From: Nitrospirota bacterium
GTDB lineage: Bacteria > Nitrospirota > UBA9217
Length of the DNA stretch: 64,000 nucleotides
Direction: 5' to 3'
NCBI GenBank assembly: GCA_035516965.1
Contig: DATIZR010000116.1
Location: forward strand, 22,158 to 86,157
The notes below the pieces were generated by a model. That model was not told where the DNA came from and did no database searches. It was given only the letters and a program-made list of their open reading frames with translations. The position numbers and the translations under genes are program-made. This document shows, piece after piece, positions 58,071-64,000 of the stretch (position 1 is the stretch's first letter; the number at the start of each line of letters is the position of its first letter).

Positions 58071-59063
58071 TCACAGCTTCTCCGCTGCCCGGAGCTTCGC
58101 GCTGCGCGACGCGGGGTTTTTTGCCACTTCATCCGGACCCGCCGTGAGGGGGCGTTTCGTAAGCACCCGGAGGGTCGGCTGTTTCCCGCAGCTGCAAACC
58201 GGCATCTTCGGCGGACAAATGCACCCCTTTGCCGCCGCGGCAAAGGTCTGCTTCACGATCCGGTCCTCCAGTGAGTGGAAGGAGATGACCGCGATCCTGC
58301 CGCCCGGCGCCAGGAGCGGGATCATCCCGTCAAGCCCTTCCTGGAGGGCACCCGTTTCATCGTTCACTGCGATCCGCAGCGCCTGGAAGGTGAGCGTGGC
58401 AGGATGGATCCTGCGGGGAGGGTAGGGGGGGAACACGCTCGAAACGATCCGCGCGAGCTGCCCCGTGGTGGCGACCGGCTCCCGGACCCTCGCCCGGTCA
58501 ATGGCGCTTGCTATGGCGCCTGCCCTGCTCTCTTCTCCGTACTCGCGGAGGATCTTCGCAAGCCCGGTACGGGAAAGTGTGTTCACCAGATCGGCCGCTG
58601 TCTGCGGCCTGCTCAGGTCCATGCGCATGTCCAGCGGCCCGTCGATCATGAAACTGAAGCCCCGGCCGGGCGACCGGAGATGGAACCAGGAGACCCCGAG
58701 GTCGAGCAGGATGCCGTCCACGGACACGCGCCCCAGCTCGGAAAGCACGGCCGGCAGGTCCCGGTAATTGGCCTGCCTGAGGATCGCCCGGCTGCCGAAG
58801 GGTGCGAGGGCCGTTCTGCAGCGGTCGACCGCTTCCGCGTCCTGGTCGAGCCCTATCAGGACCCCGTCCGGCGCGGACCGCCGCAGGATCTCCGAAGCAT
58901 GTCCGCCGGCGCCGAGCGTCCCGTCCACGTAGACCCCGCCGCGCCGCGGCGCCAGCAGGTCAACGGCCTCGCGGAGAAGGACGGGGATGTGCTCTACGTT
59001 CAGAGCTGCAGGTTCGGTGTTCGGCGTGTTCGTTCCATCGTCTTCTGCTGCTTCACTGCTCAT
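58071..59063 (-). CDS. rsmH: 16S rRNA (cytosine-1402-N4)-methyltransferase
   Basis: 330 residues. AdoMet motif DGTLGAGGHASEIL, then GLDQDAEAV, ILLDLGVSWFHL, SFMIDGPLDMRMD, and the C-terminal ISFHSLEDRIVKQTF are as in RsmH/MraW. The first 20 residues (MSSEAAEDDGTNTPNTEP) are an acidic extension before HIPVLLREAV, the usual start. GGAG lies 6 bp before the ATG. A 42-bp gap separates it from the STAS gene upstream. Confidence 0.97.
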   Translation of the reverse strand: MSSEAAEDDGTNTPNTEPAALNVEHIPVLLREAVDLLAPRRGGVYVDGTLGAGGHASEILRRSAPDGVLIGLDQDAEAVDRCRTALAPFGSRAILRQANYRDLPAVLSELGRVSVDGILLDLGVSWFHLRSPGRGFSFMIDGPLDMRMDLSRPQTAADLVNTLSRTGLAKILREYGEESRAGAIASAIDRARVREPVATTGQLARIVSSVFPPYPPRRIHPATLTFQALRIAVNDETGALQEGLDGMIPLLAPGGRIAVISFHSLEDRIVKQTFAAAAKGCICPPKMPVCSCGKQPTLRVLTKRPLTAGPDEVAKNPASRSAKLRAAEKL

Positions 59064-59105
59064 TCCTCACTCCGAACACCCCGCTCCTCGCTCCTCGCTG
59101 ATCCA

Positions 59106-59465
59106 TCACAGCCCCAGCGGCAGGTTGGTGGCGGGTTTTGCGACGCCGAAGCTCTTCGCCGCCTGCTGGGCAGAATCGAAGACCTGGAACTCTTCGAGTA
59201 CGCCCGTGGTCCGGAAGATATTCTTGAGATACTCGGACATGCCCGCGAGCCGGATGTCGCCGCCGAAGGACTGGAGCCGCTTCTTCTCCTCGACAAGTGC
59301 CGGTAGGACCGTGAAGTGAACATGCTCCGCTGACTCGAAGTTCAGGATCAGCCCGTACATCTCGCCCTTGATCAGCTGGCCGATGACCCTGCCGATCTCG
59401 GCCATTTTAGCCGCGTCGATCTCGCCTTCCAAGTTCATCTGATATACTTTGAGCTTCGTATCCAT
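59106..59465 (-). CDS. STAS-domain protein inserted between mraZ and rsmH
   Basis: 119 residues. The pattern LKVYQMNLEGEIDAAKMAEI, GLILNFESAEHVHFTVLPAL, and FGGDIRLAGMSEYLKNIFRTTGVL then EEFQVFDSAQQA is the fold of STAS anti-anti-sigma (SpoIIAA-like) proteins. The usual phosphorylated Ser position, after the central Asp-Leu-Ser strand, is occupied by HFTVL with Thr52. It starts one base after the mraZ stop, so it is translated with mraZ. A STAS gene at this place is not part of the classical dcw cluster; no kinase or phosphatase partner is nearby. A cytoplasmic partner-switch role is inference. Confidence 0.88.
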   Translation of the reverse strand: MDTKLKVYQMNLEGEIDAAKMAEIGRVIGQLIKGEMYGLILNFESAEHVHFTVLPALVEEKKRLQSFGGDIRLAGMSEYLKNIFRTTGVLEEFQVFDSAQQAAKSFGVAKPATNLPLGL

Positions 59466-59466
59466 A

Positions 59467-59901
59467 TCAAAGGCCCAGTGTGGCGAGCGCCTCGCCGATC
59501 TTGTCGCCGTTTTGAGAATGTCGCGCCTCCCACGCCTTCGCGTCCCAGATCTCGATCTTGTTCATGATCCCGACAAGCAGCACGTTCTTGCTGATCCCCG
59601 CCTGGTCGCGGTGCGACGGCGGGATGAGAATCCGGCCCTGCTTGTCGAGCTCGCACTCGGTCGCCGTGGAGAAGAAGAACCGCATGAAGTCCTTCACCTC
59701 CTGCTTCATCATCGGCAGGGTCTTGATCTTTTCTTCCAGCTTCTCCCATTCCTCGAGCGGATAGACCGTGAGGCACTTGTCAAAGTCCATGGCCAGCACG
59801 AGCTTGCCCTCGTAGCGGTCCGCAATGATATCGCGGAATTTCGACGGAACGCTCACCCGGCCCTTGGAATCGACAGAATGTTCGAAGCTGCCCCTGAACA
59901 T
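59467..59901 (-). CDS. mraZ: Transcriptional regulator MraZ
   Basis: 144 residues from the ATG at 59901 (GGGGAG 5 bp upstream; a TTG at 59913 is less likely). Two SpoVT/AbrB-like halves, each with the signature: HSVDSKGRVSVPSKFRD (about 7-23) and CELDKQGRILIPPSHRD (about 85-101). MraZ binds direct repeats upstream of its own gene and controls the dcw operon. Here four such repeats lie directly upstream. First gene of the cluster. Confidence 0.97.
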   Translation of the reverse strand: MFRGSFEHSVDSKGRVSVPSKFRDIIADRYEGKLVLAMDFDKCLTVYPLEEWEKLEEKIKTLPMMKQEVKDFMRFFFSTATECELDKQGRILIPPSHRDQAGISKNVLLVGIMNKIEIWDAKAWEARHSQNGDKIGEALATLGL

Positions 59902-59907
59902 GATTCT

Positions 59908-59944
59908 CCCCAAGTAATACCACTGTTTCCCACTTTATACCACT
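59908..59944 (-). promoter_or_regulatory. MraZ-box operator: phased TGGKN repeats
   Basis: On the minus strand four units spaced exactly 10 bp: TGGTA (59938-59942), TGGGA (59928-59932), TGGTA (59918-59922) and TGGGG (59908-59912). The first three are extended to AGTGG. MraZ is known to bind TGGGN-type repeats spaced by 5 bp ahead of its own gene. The block lies from about -10 toward the start codon, fitting autorepression. Confidence 0.8.
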
Positions 59945-59954
59945 TAATGGCCAA

Positions 59955-59983
59955 AGTATATAATCTGGGCTTTTCAATGTCAA
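59955..59983 (-). promoter_or_regulatory. Consensus promoter of the dcw operon
   Basis: Minus-strand TTGACA (59978-59983), 17 bp, TATACT (59955-59960). Predicted start near 59948, so the MraZ boxes cover the first transcribed bases. The leader to the mraZ ATG is about 47 nt. Confidence 0.75.
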
Positions 59984-60199
59984 GAAAATTATTAATATTT
60001 TCAGCTCTTAGGCAGTGGGGTAGTCCGGAGAAGAAGTCGGGGTTTTATAATGACAGAAGCGCATGAAATCAGTATTATTAAGTACCCAGGCACGAGATAC
60101 CGGATGACGCCGCAGAAAACACAGCGCCAGCAGCGTTCGTCTGTTCCCTCTTGTATGCTCACTATCTTCTGTATGCCTGATCTTTTTTCTGACTTCTGA

Positions 60200-60526
60200 A
60201 TGACAACGGACTATTTCATAGCCGCGGACGATGAGCACATCAGGCGGGAGAAGGCCAAAGCGCGCGGGCTCCGGCAATCGCAGTGGTGGAAGCGAAGGCG
60301 TTCGAGCGGGGTCTGCTACTACTGCGGCCGCGTGTTCAAGCCCGCGGACCTCACGATGGACCACCTGGTCCCGGTCGCACGCGGGGGCAGGTCAGTGCAG
60401 GGGAACGTGGTGCCGGCGTGCAAGGAGTGCAACAGCAAAAAAAAATATCTCCTCCCCATGGAATGGGAGGAGTATCTTGCATCGCTGAAATCGTCGCCGC
60501 ATTCTGATGCGGATGAGCATGATTAG
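60200..60526 (+). CDS. HNH endonuclease domain protein
   Basis: 108 residues. Zinc pairs CYYC (39, 42) and CKEC (74, 77) frame the HNH core: MDHLVPVARGG (His55), GNVVPACKECNSKK (Asn69 and Asn78). This is the small HNH type common as a free-standing gene of unknown role, also used in restriction and mobile elements; nothing else here suggests a mobile element. The ATG has no strong ribosome-binding site. Convergent with the BCAM0308 gene, with 30 bp between stops. Confidence 0.88.
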   Translation: MTTDYFIAADDEHIRREKAKARGLRQSQWWKRRRSSGVCYYCGRVFKPADLTMDHLVPVARGGRSVQGNVVPACKECNSKKKYLLPMEWEEYLASLKSSPHSDADEHD

Positions 60527-60556
60527 GTCTCTCGAGGTCTGCCCCTCTGCTGCTCC

Positions 60557-61066
60557 CTACGCCGCCCGCTCCCATCCCACGCGCACGAGTTTGTTGTCAT
60601 GAGACCAGTTGTAGGACAATTCTCCGTGGAAGGACTTGTTGATCGCCCTGCCAAGCCGCTGAGCGAGTTTTTCATTGGTAGTGAATATGACCAGCGATCC
60701 CGACCCGTTCTCCCGTACGGACATGACGCGCTCCAGCGGGTTGAAGCCCCGTGCACGCTCCTCCTCGTTCCTGATGAGGTTCAACAGTTCCTGCTTATGC
60801 CCGGCGACGTATTCGCCTTTCAGGGTCACGATGCCTCCCGGAAAATCATCGCGGATCTTGAGGCAGGCGGGGCAGACGATTTCAACACCGTTCTTCTTCG
60901 TCGTCTCGTACAGCGCCTCGTCAGCGTACCACCGCTTGTTCTGGTAGACGGCATGGCACGTACCGCACACCGACGCGCTCTGGCTCGCGCCCCGCGGCAG
61001 GTACGTATCCGATGTGGCTATCTTCTTCTTGTACTGGAGCTGGTATGGTCTGCTCATTGTCCTCAT
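60557..61066 (-). CDS. BCAM0308-family protein
   Basis: 169 residues with two zinc-ribbon half sites: CGTCH (Cys34, Cys37) and CPAC (Cys65, Cys68). The order VCGTCHAVYQNKRW, IVCPACLKIRDDFPGGIVTL, HKQELLNLIRNEEERA and GRAINKSFHGELSYNW fits the BCAM0308 family, whose function is unknown; the C-terminal half looks like a small alpha/beta nucleic-acid-binding fold. AAGGAGG precedes the ATG. It is the third gene of a short operon after the MTH1187-type gene. Confidence 0.88.
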   Translation of the reverse strand: MRTMSRPYQLQYKKKIATSDTYLPRGASQSASVCGTCHAVYQNKRWYADEALYETTKKNGVEIVCPACLKIRDDFPGGIVTLKGEYVAGHKQELLNLIRNEEERARGFNPLERVMSVRENGSGSLVIFTTNEKLAQRLGRAINKSFHGELSYNWSHDNKLVRVGWERAA

Positions 61067-61107
61067 AACGGGCCTCCTTGCCTATTCCTTCATTTAGATA
61101 AGGCCGT

Positions 61108-61329
61108 TCACGCCGCCTTCAGCTTCCTTCGAATGTCCGGGAACTGACTCTTGAATTCGGGCATGGCACGGGACAGGTATATCTTGATCGCTTTGAGCTC
61201 TTCGAGAACATCCTGCATTTCCACGTCGAGCATGACTTCGTGCCGCTTCAGGCTTTCGGCGAGCTCCAGCAGGGCGGTCTCCTGGATCTTCAGCCGCTCC
61301 GTCAGATCGCTTTCGATTTTCCGTGCCAT
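61108..61329 (-). CDS. Small coiled-coil protein between MTH1187 and BCAM0308 genes
   Basis: 73 residues, soluble, one long charged helix or helical hairpin (IESDLTERLKIQETALLELA then ESLKRHEVMLDVEMQD) and a basic C terminus (FKSQFPDIRRKLKAA). GAGAGGAGG precedes the ATG, which is among the best ribosome-binding sites in this stretch. Fifteen bp after the MTH1187-type gene and 41 bp before the BCAM0308 gene, so part of the operon. No family recognised. Confidence 0.75.
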   Translation of the reverse strand: MARKIESDLTERLKIQETALLELAESLKRHEVMLDVEMQDVLEELKAIKIYLSRAMPEFKSQFPDIRRKLKAA

Positions 61330-61344
61330 GAGGGCCTCCTCTCG

Positions 61345-61656
61345 TTACCGGTTCAGTTTTATTCCAAGCTTTTGCTCCACGGACTCGAGCTTTGCTTCCA
61401 TGCGCTTCTCTTTGCCTTTTCGGTCGTCGATCTTGATCGAGGTCAGCACGCGCTCAGAGCCTCTCATCACCATGTCATGGCATTTCCTGATCACGCCCAT
61501 CACCGCGTCCCAGTCCCCTTCAACCACGGTGCCCATGGGGTTCGCCTTGTAGCTTACGCCGCTTTCAGCCACGATCTTCATGACCTCTGCGACGAAAGGA
61601 CTAACACTTGCGCCTGTTCCCAAGGGAACGATGCTGAACTCTGCGAGCACGCTCAT
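61345..61656 (-). CDS. MTH1187-family thiamine-binding protein
   Basis: 103 residues. The pattern SVLAEFSIVPLGTGASVSPF, then SYKANPMGTVVEGDWDAVMG and RVLTSIKIDDRKGK is the MTH1187/YkoF-like ferredoxin-type fold; members bind thiamine or related molecules. First gene of a three-gene operon under its own promoter. Whether it serves thiamine salvage here is unknown; no thi genes and no TPP riboswitch are in the window. Confidence 0.92.
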   Translation of the reverse strand: MSVLAEFSIVPLGTGASVSPFVAEVMKIVAESGVSYKANPMGTVVEGDWDAVMGVIRKCHDMVMRGSERVLTSIKIDDRKGKEKRMEAKLESVEQKLGIKLNR

Positions 61657-61706
61657 AGAATCGCCGCCTCCATTGATCGAAATCGATTCGCTCTCCTTTC
61701 ATCTTA

Positions 61707-61735
61707 AGTATAGCCCCTGCCCCTCAAGGTGTAAA
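61707..61735 (-). promoter_or_regulatory. Promoter of the MTH1187-BCAM0308 operon
   Basis: Minus-strand TTTACA (61730-61735), 17 bp, TATACT (61707-61712). Start near 61700, leader about 45 nt with AAAGGAGAG further upstream than usual. Confidence 0.6.
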
Positions 61736-61827
61736 GGCAGCCCCCAAGCCTGTTTTCCCGTTGAAAATAAAAATGCCCTGTGCAATAATTCCGGAACTGA
61801 TGATCGTTCTGCAACATAAGCCTTACA

Positions 61828-61867
61828 GGTGGAGACACCACCGGCAGGGCCGGGGGGACTGCAAGTC
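61828..61867. other. Three adjacent small hairpins in the divergent intergenic region
   Basis: GGTG-GAGA-CACC (61828-61839), CCGGC-AGG-GCCGG (61841-61853) and GACT-GCA-AGTC (61857-61867) follow one another within 40 bp. They lie 90-130 bp upstream of the coiled-coil gene. No known riboswitch core was recognised. Confidence 0.4.
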
Positions 61868-61956
61868 GCGGGATTCATGCAACGTCCTTTTCGTACTCGC
61901 TCGGTCGGTGTATATGAAAAGGGCCGCATACTATATCTATCCGAGGAGGACATACC

Positions 61957-62349
61957 ATGAAAAAGAGTTTGATCTCAATCTTCATCATTCTTTCCCTCTC
62001 GGCGCTGCCGTTCCTGGCTGTTGCCGCGGAACGGACGAACAACCCTGGATCAGCAGATACAAAACAGAAAGAACAGTCGCAAAAAAGCATGGAGGAGCGG
62101 TTCCGCAAGATCGGCAAGGACCTTGACGATCTGGAGGAGAAAAGCCAGTCCCTCGCGGAAAAGACAAAGAAGGACATGGACCGCCATATCAAGGAAGCGG
62201 AGCAGAAACGGAAGGCGGCAGGCCGAAAGCTCGAGGAGCTGAAGACGGAAGGAATGGAAAAGGAGAAAAAGCTCAAAAAGGACCTGAATGCGGCATTAGA
62301 TGATTTCGAAGAGGCATTTGAAAAAGCGAAAGCGCACTTCAAGGAATAG
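61957..62349 (+). CDS. Exported coiled-coil protein
   Basis: 130 residues. Signal peptide (LISIFIILSLSALPFLAVAA) cleaved near residue 24, then a Gln/Lys-rich segment and one long charged coiled coil (about 45-125; RFRKIGKDLDDLEEKSQSLA, GRKLEELKTEGMEKEKKLKK). No Cys. Periplasmic by prediction; may be a spacer, chaperone-like or apolipoprotein-like helix bundle. GAGGAGG lies before the ATG. The cupin gene starts 8 bp after its stop, so the two form an operon. Confidence 0.8.
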   Translation: MKKSLISIFIILSLSALPFLAVAAERTNNPGSADTKQKEQSQKSMEERFRKIGKDLDDLEEKSQSLAEKTKKDMDRHIKEAEQKRKAAGRKLEELKTEGMEKEKKLKKDLNAALDDFEEAFEKAKAHFKE

Positions 62350-62357
62350 GATCTCTC

Positions 62358-62681
62358 ATGTCACGTATCGGAAACCTGCTGATTGATCTACCGGAAGACC
62401 GCTCGCGTGAGATCTTCGAGACGGTGCTTGAGGCGAAAGGTTTCAAACTCGAGCGGATCGTTTCCACTGGCCAGGCGACCCGGCCCGGCCAGTGGTATGA
62501 CCAGGAACAGGACGAATGGGTCGTGCTCCTGTCAGGGGAAGCGAAGCTGAGCTTTGAGAACGGCGACGCGGTCGCGCTCCGTCCCGGCGACCACCTGCTC
62601 ATACCCCGCCATAAGCGGCACCGGGTGGAATGGACCGCGAAGGGAGTGCGGACGGTCTGGCTCGCGCTGCATTTCGATTAA
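62358..62681 (+). CDS. Cupin-domain protein
   Basis: 107 residues, single small beta-barrel. DEWVVLLSGEAKLSFENGD and LRPGDHLLIPRHKRHRVEW are cupin motifs 1 and 2; the usual metal ligands are partly kept (Glu53 in motif 1, His78 and nearby His in motif 2). Small cupins of this type are often called 'cupin domain-containing' and their substrate is not predictable. Co-transcribed with the exported coiled-coil gene, although its own product appears cytoplasmic. Confidence 0.88.
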   Translation: MSRIGNLLIDLPEDRSREIFETVLEAKGFKLERIVSTGQATRPGQWYDQEQDEWVVLLSGEAKLSFENGDAVALRPGDHLLIPRHKRHRVEWTAKGVRTVWLALHFD

Positions 62682-62690
62682 GCTATATAT

Positions 62691-62889
62691 AACCACGGAT
62701 GAACACGGTGGAGGGCCGGGTCCTCCGAATGGTCTCTTGACAGTCAGCTGCTCCGGCGGTGGGATGGCCTCTTTCTCACTAGCCGTCATTCCAGTCTTGA
62801 ACACGGAATCCAGCGACTTTTGACAAGACCCTGGATTCCTGCTTACGCAGGAATGACGAATAATCGTCTTTCCCTGTTCATCCGTGGTT
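62691..62889. repeat. Nested intergenic palindromic repeat upstream of prfC
   Basis: Outer arms AACCACGGATGAAC (62691-62704) and GTTCATCCGTGGTT (62876-62889) are exact inverted complements. Inside lies a second, 75-bp imperfect palindrome: CGTCATTCC (62784-62792) to GGAATGACG (62850-62858), with GGAATCCAG and CTGGATTCC arms between. A third CGTTCGTCCGTGGTTA copy follows at 62919-62934. The inner unit looks like the widespread GTCATTCC...GGAATGAC intergenic repeat of Gram-negative bacteria. No gene in this stretch. Confidence 0.75.
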
Positions 62890-63022
62890 AGATACTGTTC
62901 TTAATCTAAGTTTTATCCCGTTCGTCCGTGGTTACTCCCCGCCTCAGGTTTTTCCAAATTCCTTGACATTTTCGCCCTCAATTGTTATGTTACCGAGCCC
63001 CGATTTAATGGGACGCAATTGC

Positions 63023-64000
63023 ATGGACTACTCCGACGAAATAAAGAAGCGAAGGACCTTCGCCATCATCAGCCACCCCGACGCGGGCAAGACCACGCTG
63101 ACCGAGAAGTTTCTGCTCTTCGGCGGCGCGATCCAGGTTGCCGGCGCGGTCAAGTCGAACAAGATCCGGAAGAGCACCGCGTCGGACTTCATGGACATCG
63201 AGCGGCAGCGCGGCATCTCCGTGGCCACGTCGGTCATGGGCTTCGACTACAACGGCCTCAAGATCAACCTGCTCGACACGCCGGGCCACAAGGACTTTGC
63301 CGAGGACACGTACCGGACGCTGACCGCCGTGGATAGCGTCATCCTCGTGGTGGACTGCGTCAAGGGCGTGGAGGAGCAGACCGAGAAGCTGATGCAGGTC
63401 TGCCGCATGCGGAACACTCCGGTCATCATCTTCGTGAACAAGCTCGACCGCGAGGGCAAGAACCCCTTCGAGCTCCTGGCCGAGCTCGAAAGCAAGCTCT
63501 CCATCCGGGTCCAGCCGCTCTCCTGGCCGATCAGCATGGGCACCTCCTTCAAGGGCGTGTACAACCTCTACAACCACAGCCTCCACCTTTTCCGTCCCGG
63601 CGGCGTGACCGTGGCCGAGGACGTGCTCGAGATCAAGGGAATCGCCGACCCCGTGCTCGACCAGCAGCTCGGCGACTATGCCGCGCACCTCCGGGAGGAC
63701 GTGGAGCTGATCGAGGGCACCCACAACCCCTTTGATGTGAGCGAGTATCTGCGAGGCGAGCTTGCGCCGGTCTTCTTCGGCAGCGCGATCAACAACTTCG
63801 GCGTAAAGGAACTACTGGATACCTTCACCGAGATCGCGCCCACGCCCGGGAGCCGCCCGACGGACGTCCGCATGGTCGGGCCCGAAGAGAAGGACTTCAC
63901 CGGCTTCGTGTTCAAGATCCACGCGAACCTCGACCCGCGCCACCGCGACCGCATCGCCTTCATCCGCGTCTGCTCCGGAAAGTTCGAGCGGAACAAGATG
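63023..64000 (+). CDS. prfC: Peptide chain release factor 3 (5' part, runs off the window)
   Basis: The first 326 codons are present and the frame is open to the window end. The G-domain has [13 protein letters not shown] (P-loop), [22 protein letters not shown] and VNKLDRE, and [15 protein letters not shown] matches RF3 rather than EF-G. RF3 is the GTPase that releases RF1/RF2 after termination. [17 protein letters not shown] and [20 protein letters not shown] fit RF3. Start could also be the ATG at 63008; neither has a strong ribosome-binding site. GHKDF replaces the commoner GHEDF. Confidence 0.95.
   Translation, partial: MDYSDEIKKRRTFAIISHPDAGKTTLTEKFLLFGGAIQVAGAVKSNKIRKSTASDFMDIERQRGISVATSVMGFDYNGLKINLLDTPGHKDFAEDTYRTLTAVDSVILVVDCVKGVEEQTEKLMQVCRMRNTPVIIFVNKLDREGKNPFELLAELESKLSIRVQPLSWPISMGTSFKGVYNLYNHSLHLFRPGGVTVAEDVLEIKGIADPVLDQQLGDYAAHLREDVELIEGTHNPFDVSEYLRGELAPVFFGSAINNFGVKELLDTFTEIAPTPGSRPTDVRMVGPEEKDFTGFVFKIHANLDPRHRDRIAFIRVCSGKFERNKM

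Noticed and set aside
60200..61735. Mobile element or phage remnant around the HNH gene
   Set aside because: There is no integrase, transposase, att-like repeat or tRNA nearby; the neighbours are ordinary chromosomal families.

Overview
The window is GC-rich, tightly packed bacterial chromosome from a Gram-negative organism. There is a meso-DAP-type murein pathway, lipobox lipoproteins and a Slp-family lipoprotein. Several features point to an anaerobic, ferredoxin-centred metabolism: an NfnAB-type electron-bifurcating transhydrogenase, a ferredoxin-thioredoxin-reductase catalytic subunit, a triheme c7-type cytochrome, a B12-dependent radical SAM protein and a GTP-type PEP carboxykinase. The gene mix (two-CW proteins, BCAM0308 and MTH1187 families, DUF4382, NrfJ-like protein, F1 operon lacking subunits a and c) resembles Nitrospirota or the former Deltaproteobacteria. 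The exact phylum is an inference.

Layout. 1-5 kb (minus strand): a large unassigned protein that looks like a kinase-fold domain followed by a degenerate second copy, then pckG and an exported NrfJ-like/OB-fold protein. 5-11 kb (minus): ATP synthase operon atpF'-F-H-A-G-D-C with a clear promoter and terminator; atpB and atpE are not here. 11-15 kb (minus): nfnA-nfnB and an EAL protein. 15-24.6 kb (mostly plus): uvrA, a lipoprotein, nadB, a minus-strand Slp lipoprotein, a glutaredoxin/FTR/small-protein cluster, a TauE/SafE permease and a YihY membrane protein. 24.6-41 kb is the accessory stretch: a catalase remnant, small proteins, a DUF4382 lipoprotein, a c7 cytochrome, a B12 radical SAM gene, a cobalamin riboswitch in front of a tiny Cys-rich gene, a second TauE/SafE, a lipoprotein-cyclase-PilZ pair, a four-PAS hybrid histidine kinase, a metallo-beta-lactamase-fold protein, and two paralogous two-CW genes flanking a TrmJ-type methyltransferase. 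41-60 kb (minus) is a complete division and cell-wall (dcw) cluster in canonical order, mraZ-(STAS)-rsmH-ftsL-ftsI-murE-murF-mraY-murD-ftsW-murG-murC-murB-ddl-ftsQ-ftsA-ftsZ. It is driven from a consensus promoter overlapped by phased MraZ boxes. 60-64 kb holds an HNH nuclease, a three-gene BCAM0308/MTH1187 operon, a coiled-coil exported protein with a cupin, a palindromic repeat, and the 5' part of prfC running off the window.

How parts work together. NfnAB balances NADH, NADPH and ferredoxin pools, and the FTR could pass ferredoxin electrons to the adjacent glutaredoxin. The dcw genes make lipid II and the divisome. The cyclase-PilZ protein, EAL protein and hybrid kinase suggest layered nucleotide and phosphorelay signalling. 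Many sigma70-like promoters can be read by eye with 16-18 bp spacers, and three of them carry palindromes between -35 and -10.

The points most worth a second look are the tandem kinase/pseudokinase protein, the STAS gene inside the dcw operon, the riboswitch-controlled Cys-rich protein, the FTR with a CFC instead of CHC motif beside a glutaredoxin, the duplicated two-CW genes with similar promoters, and the palindrome inside the promoter of the cyclase operon.
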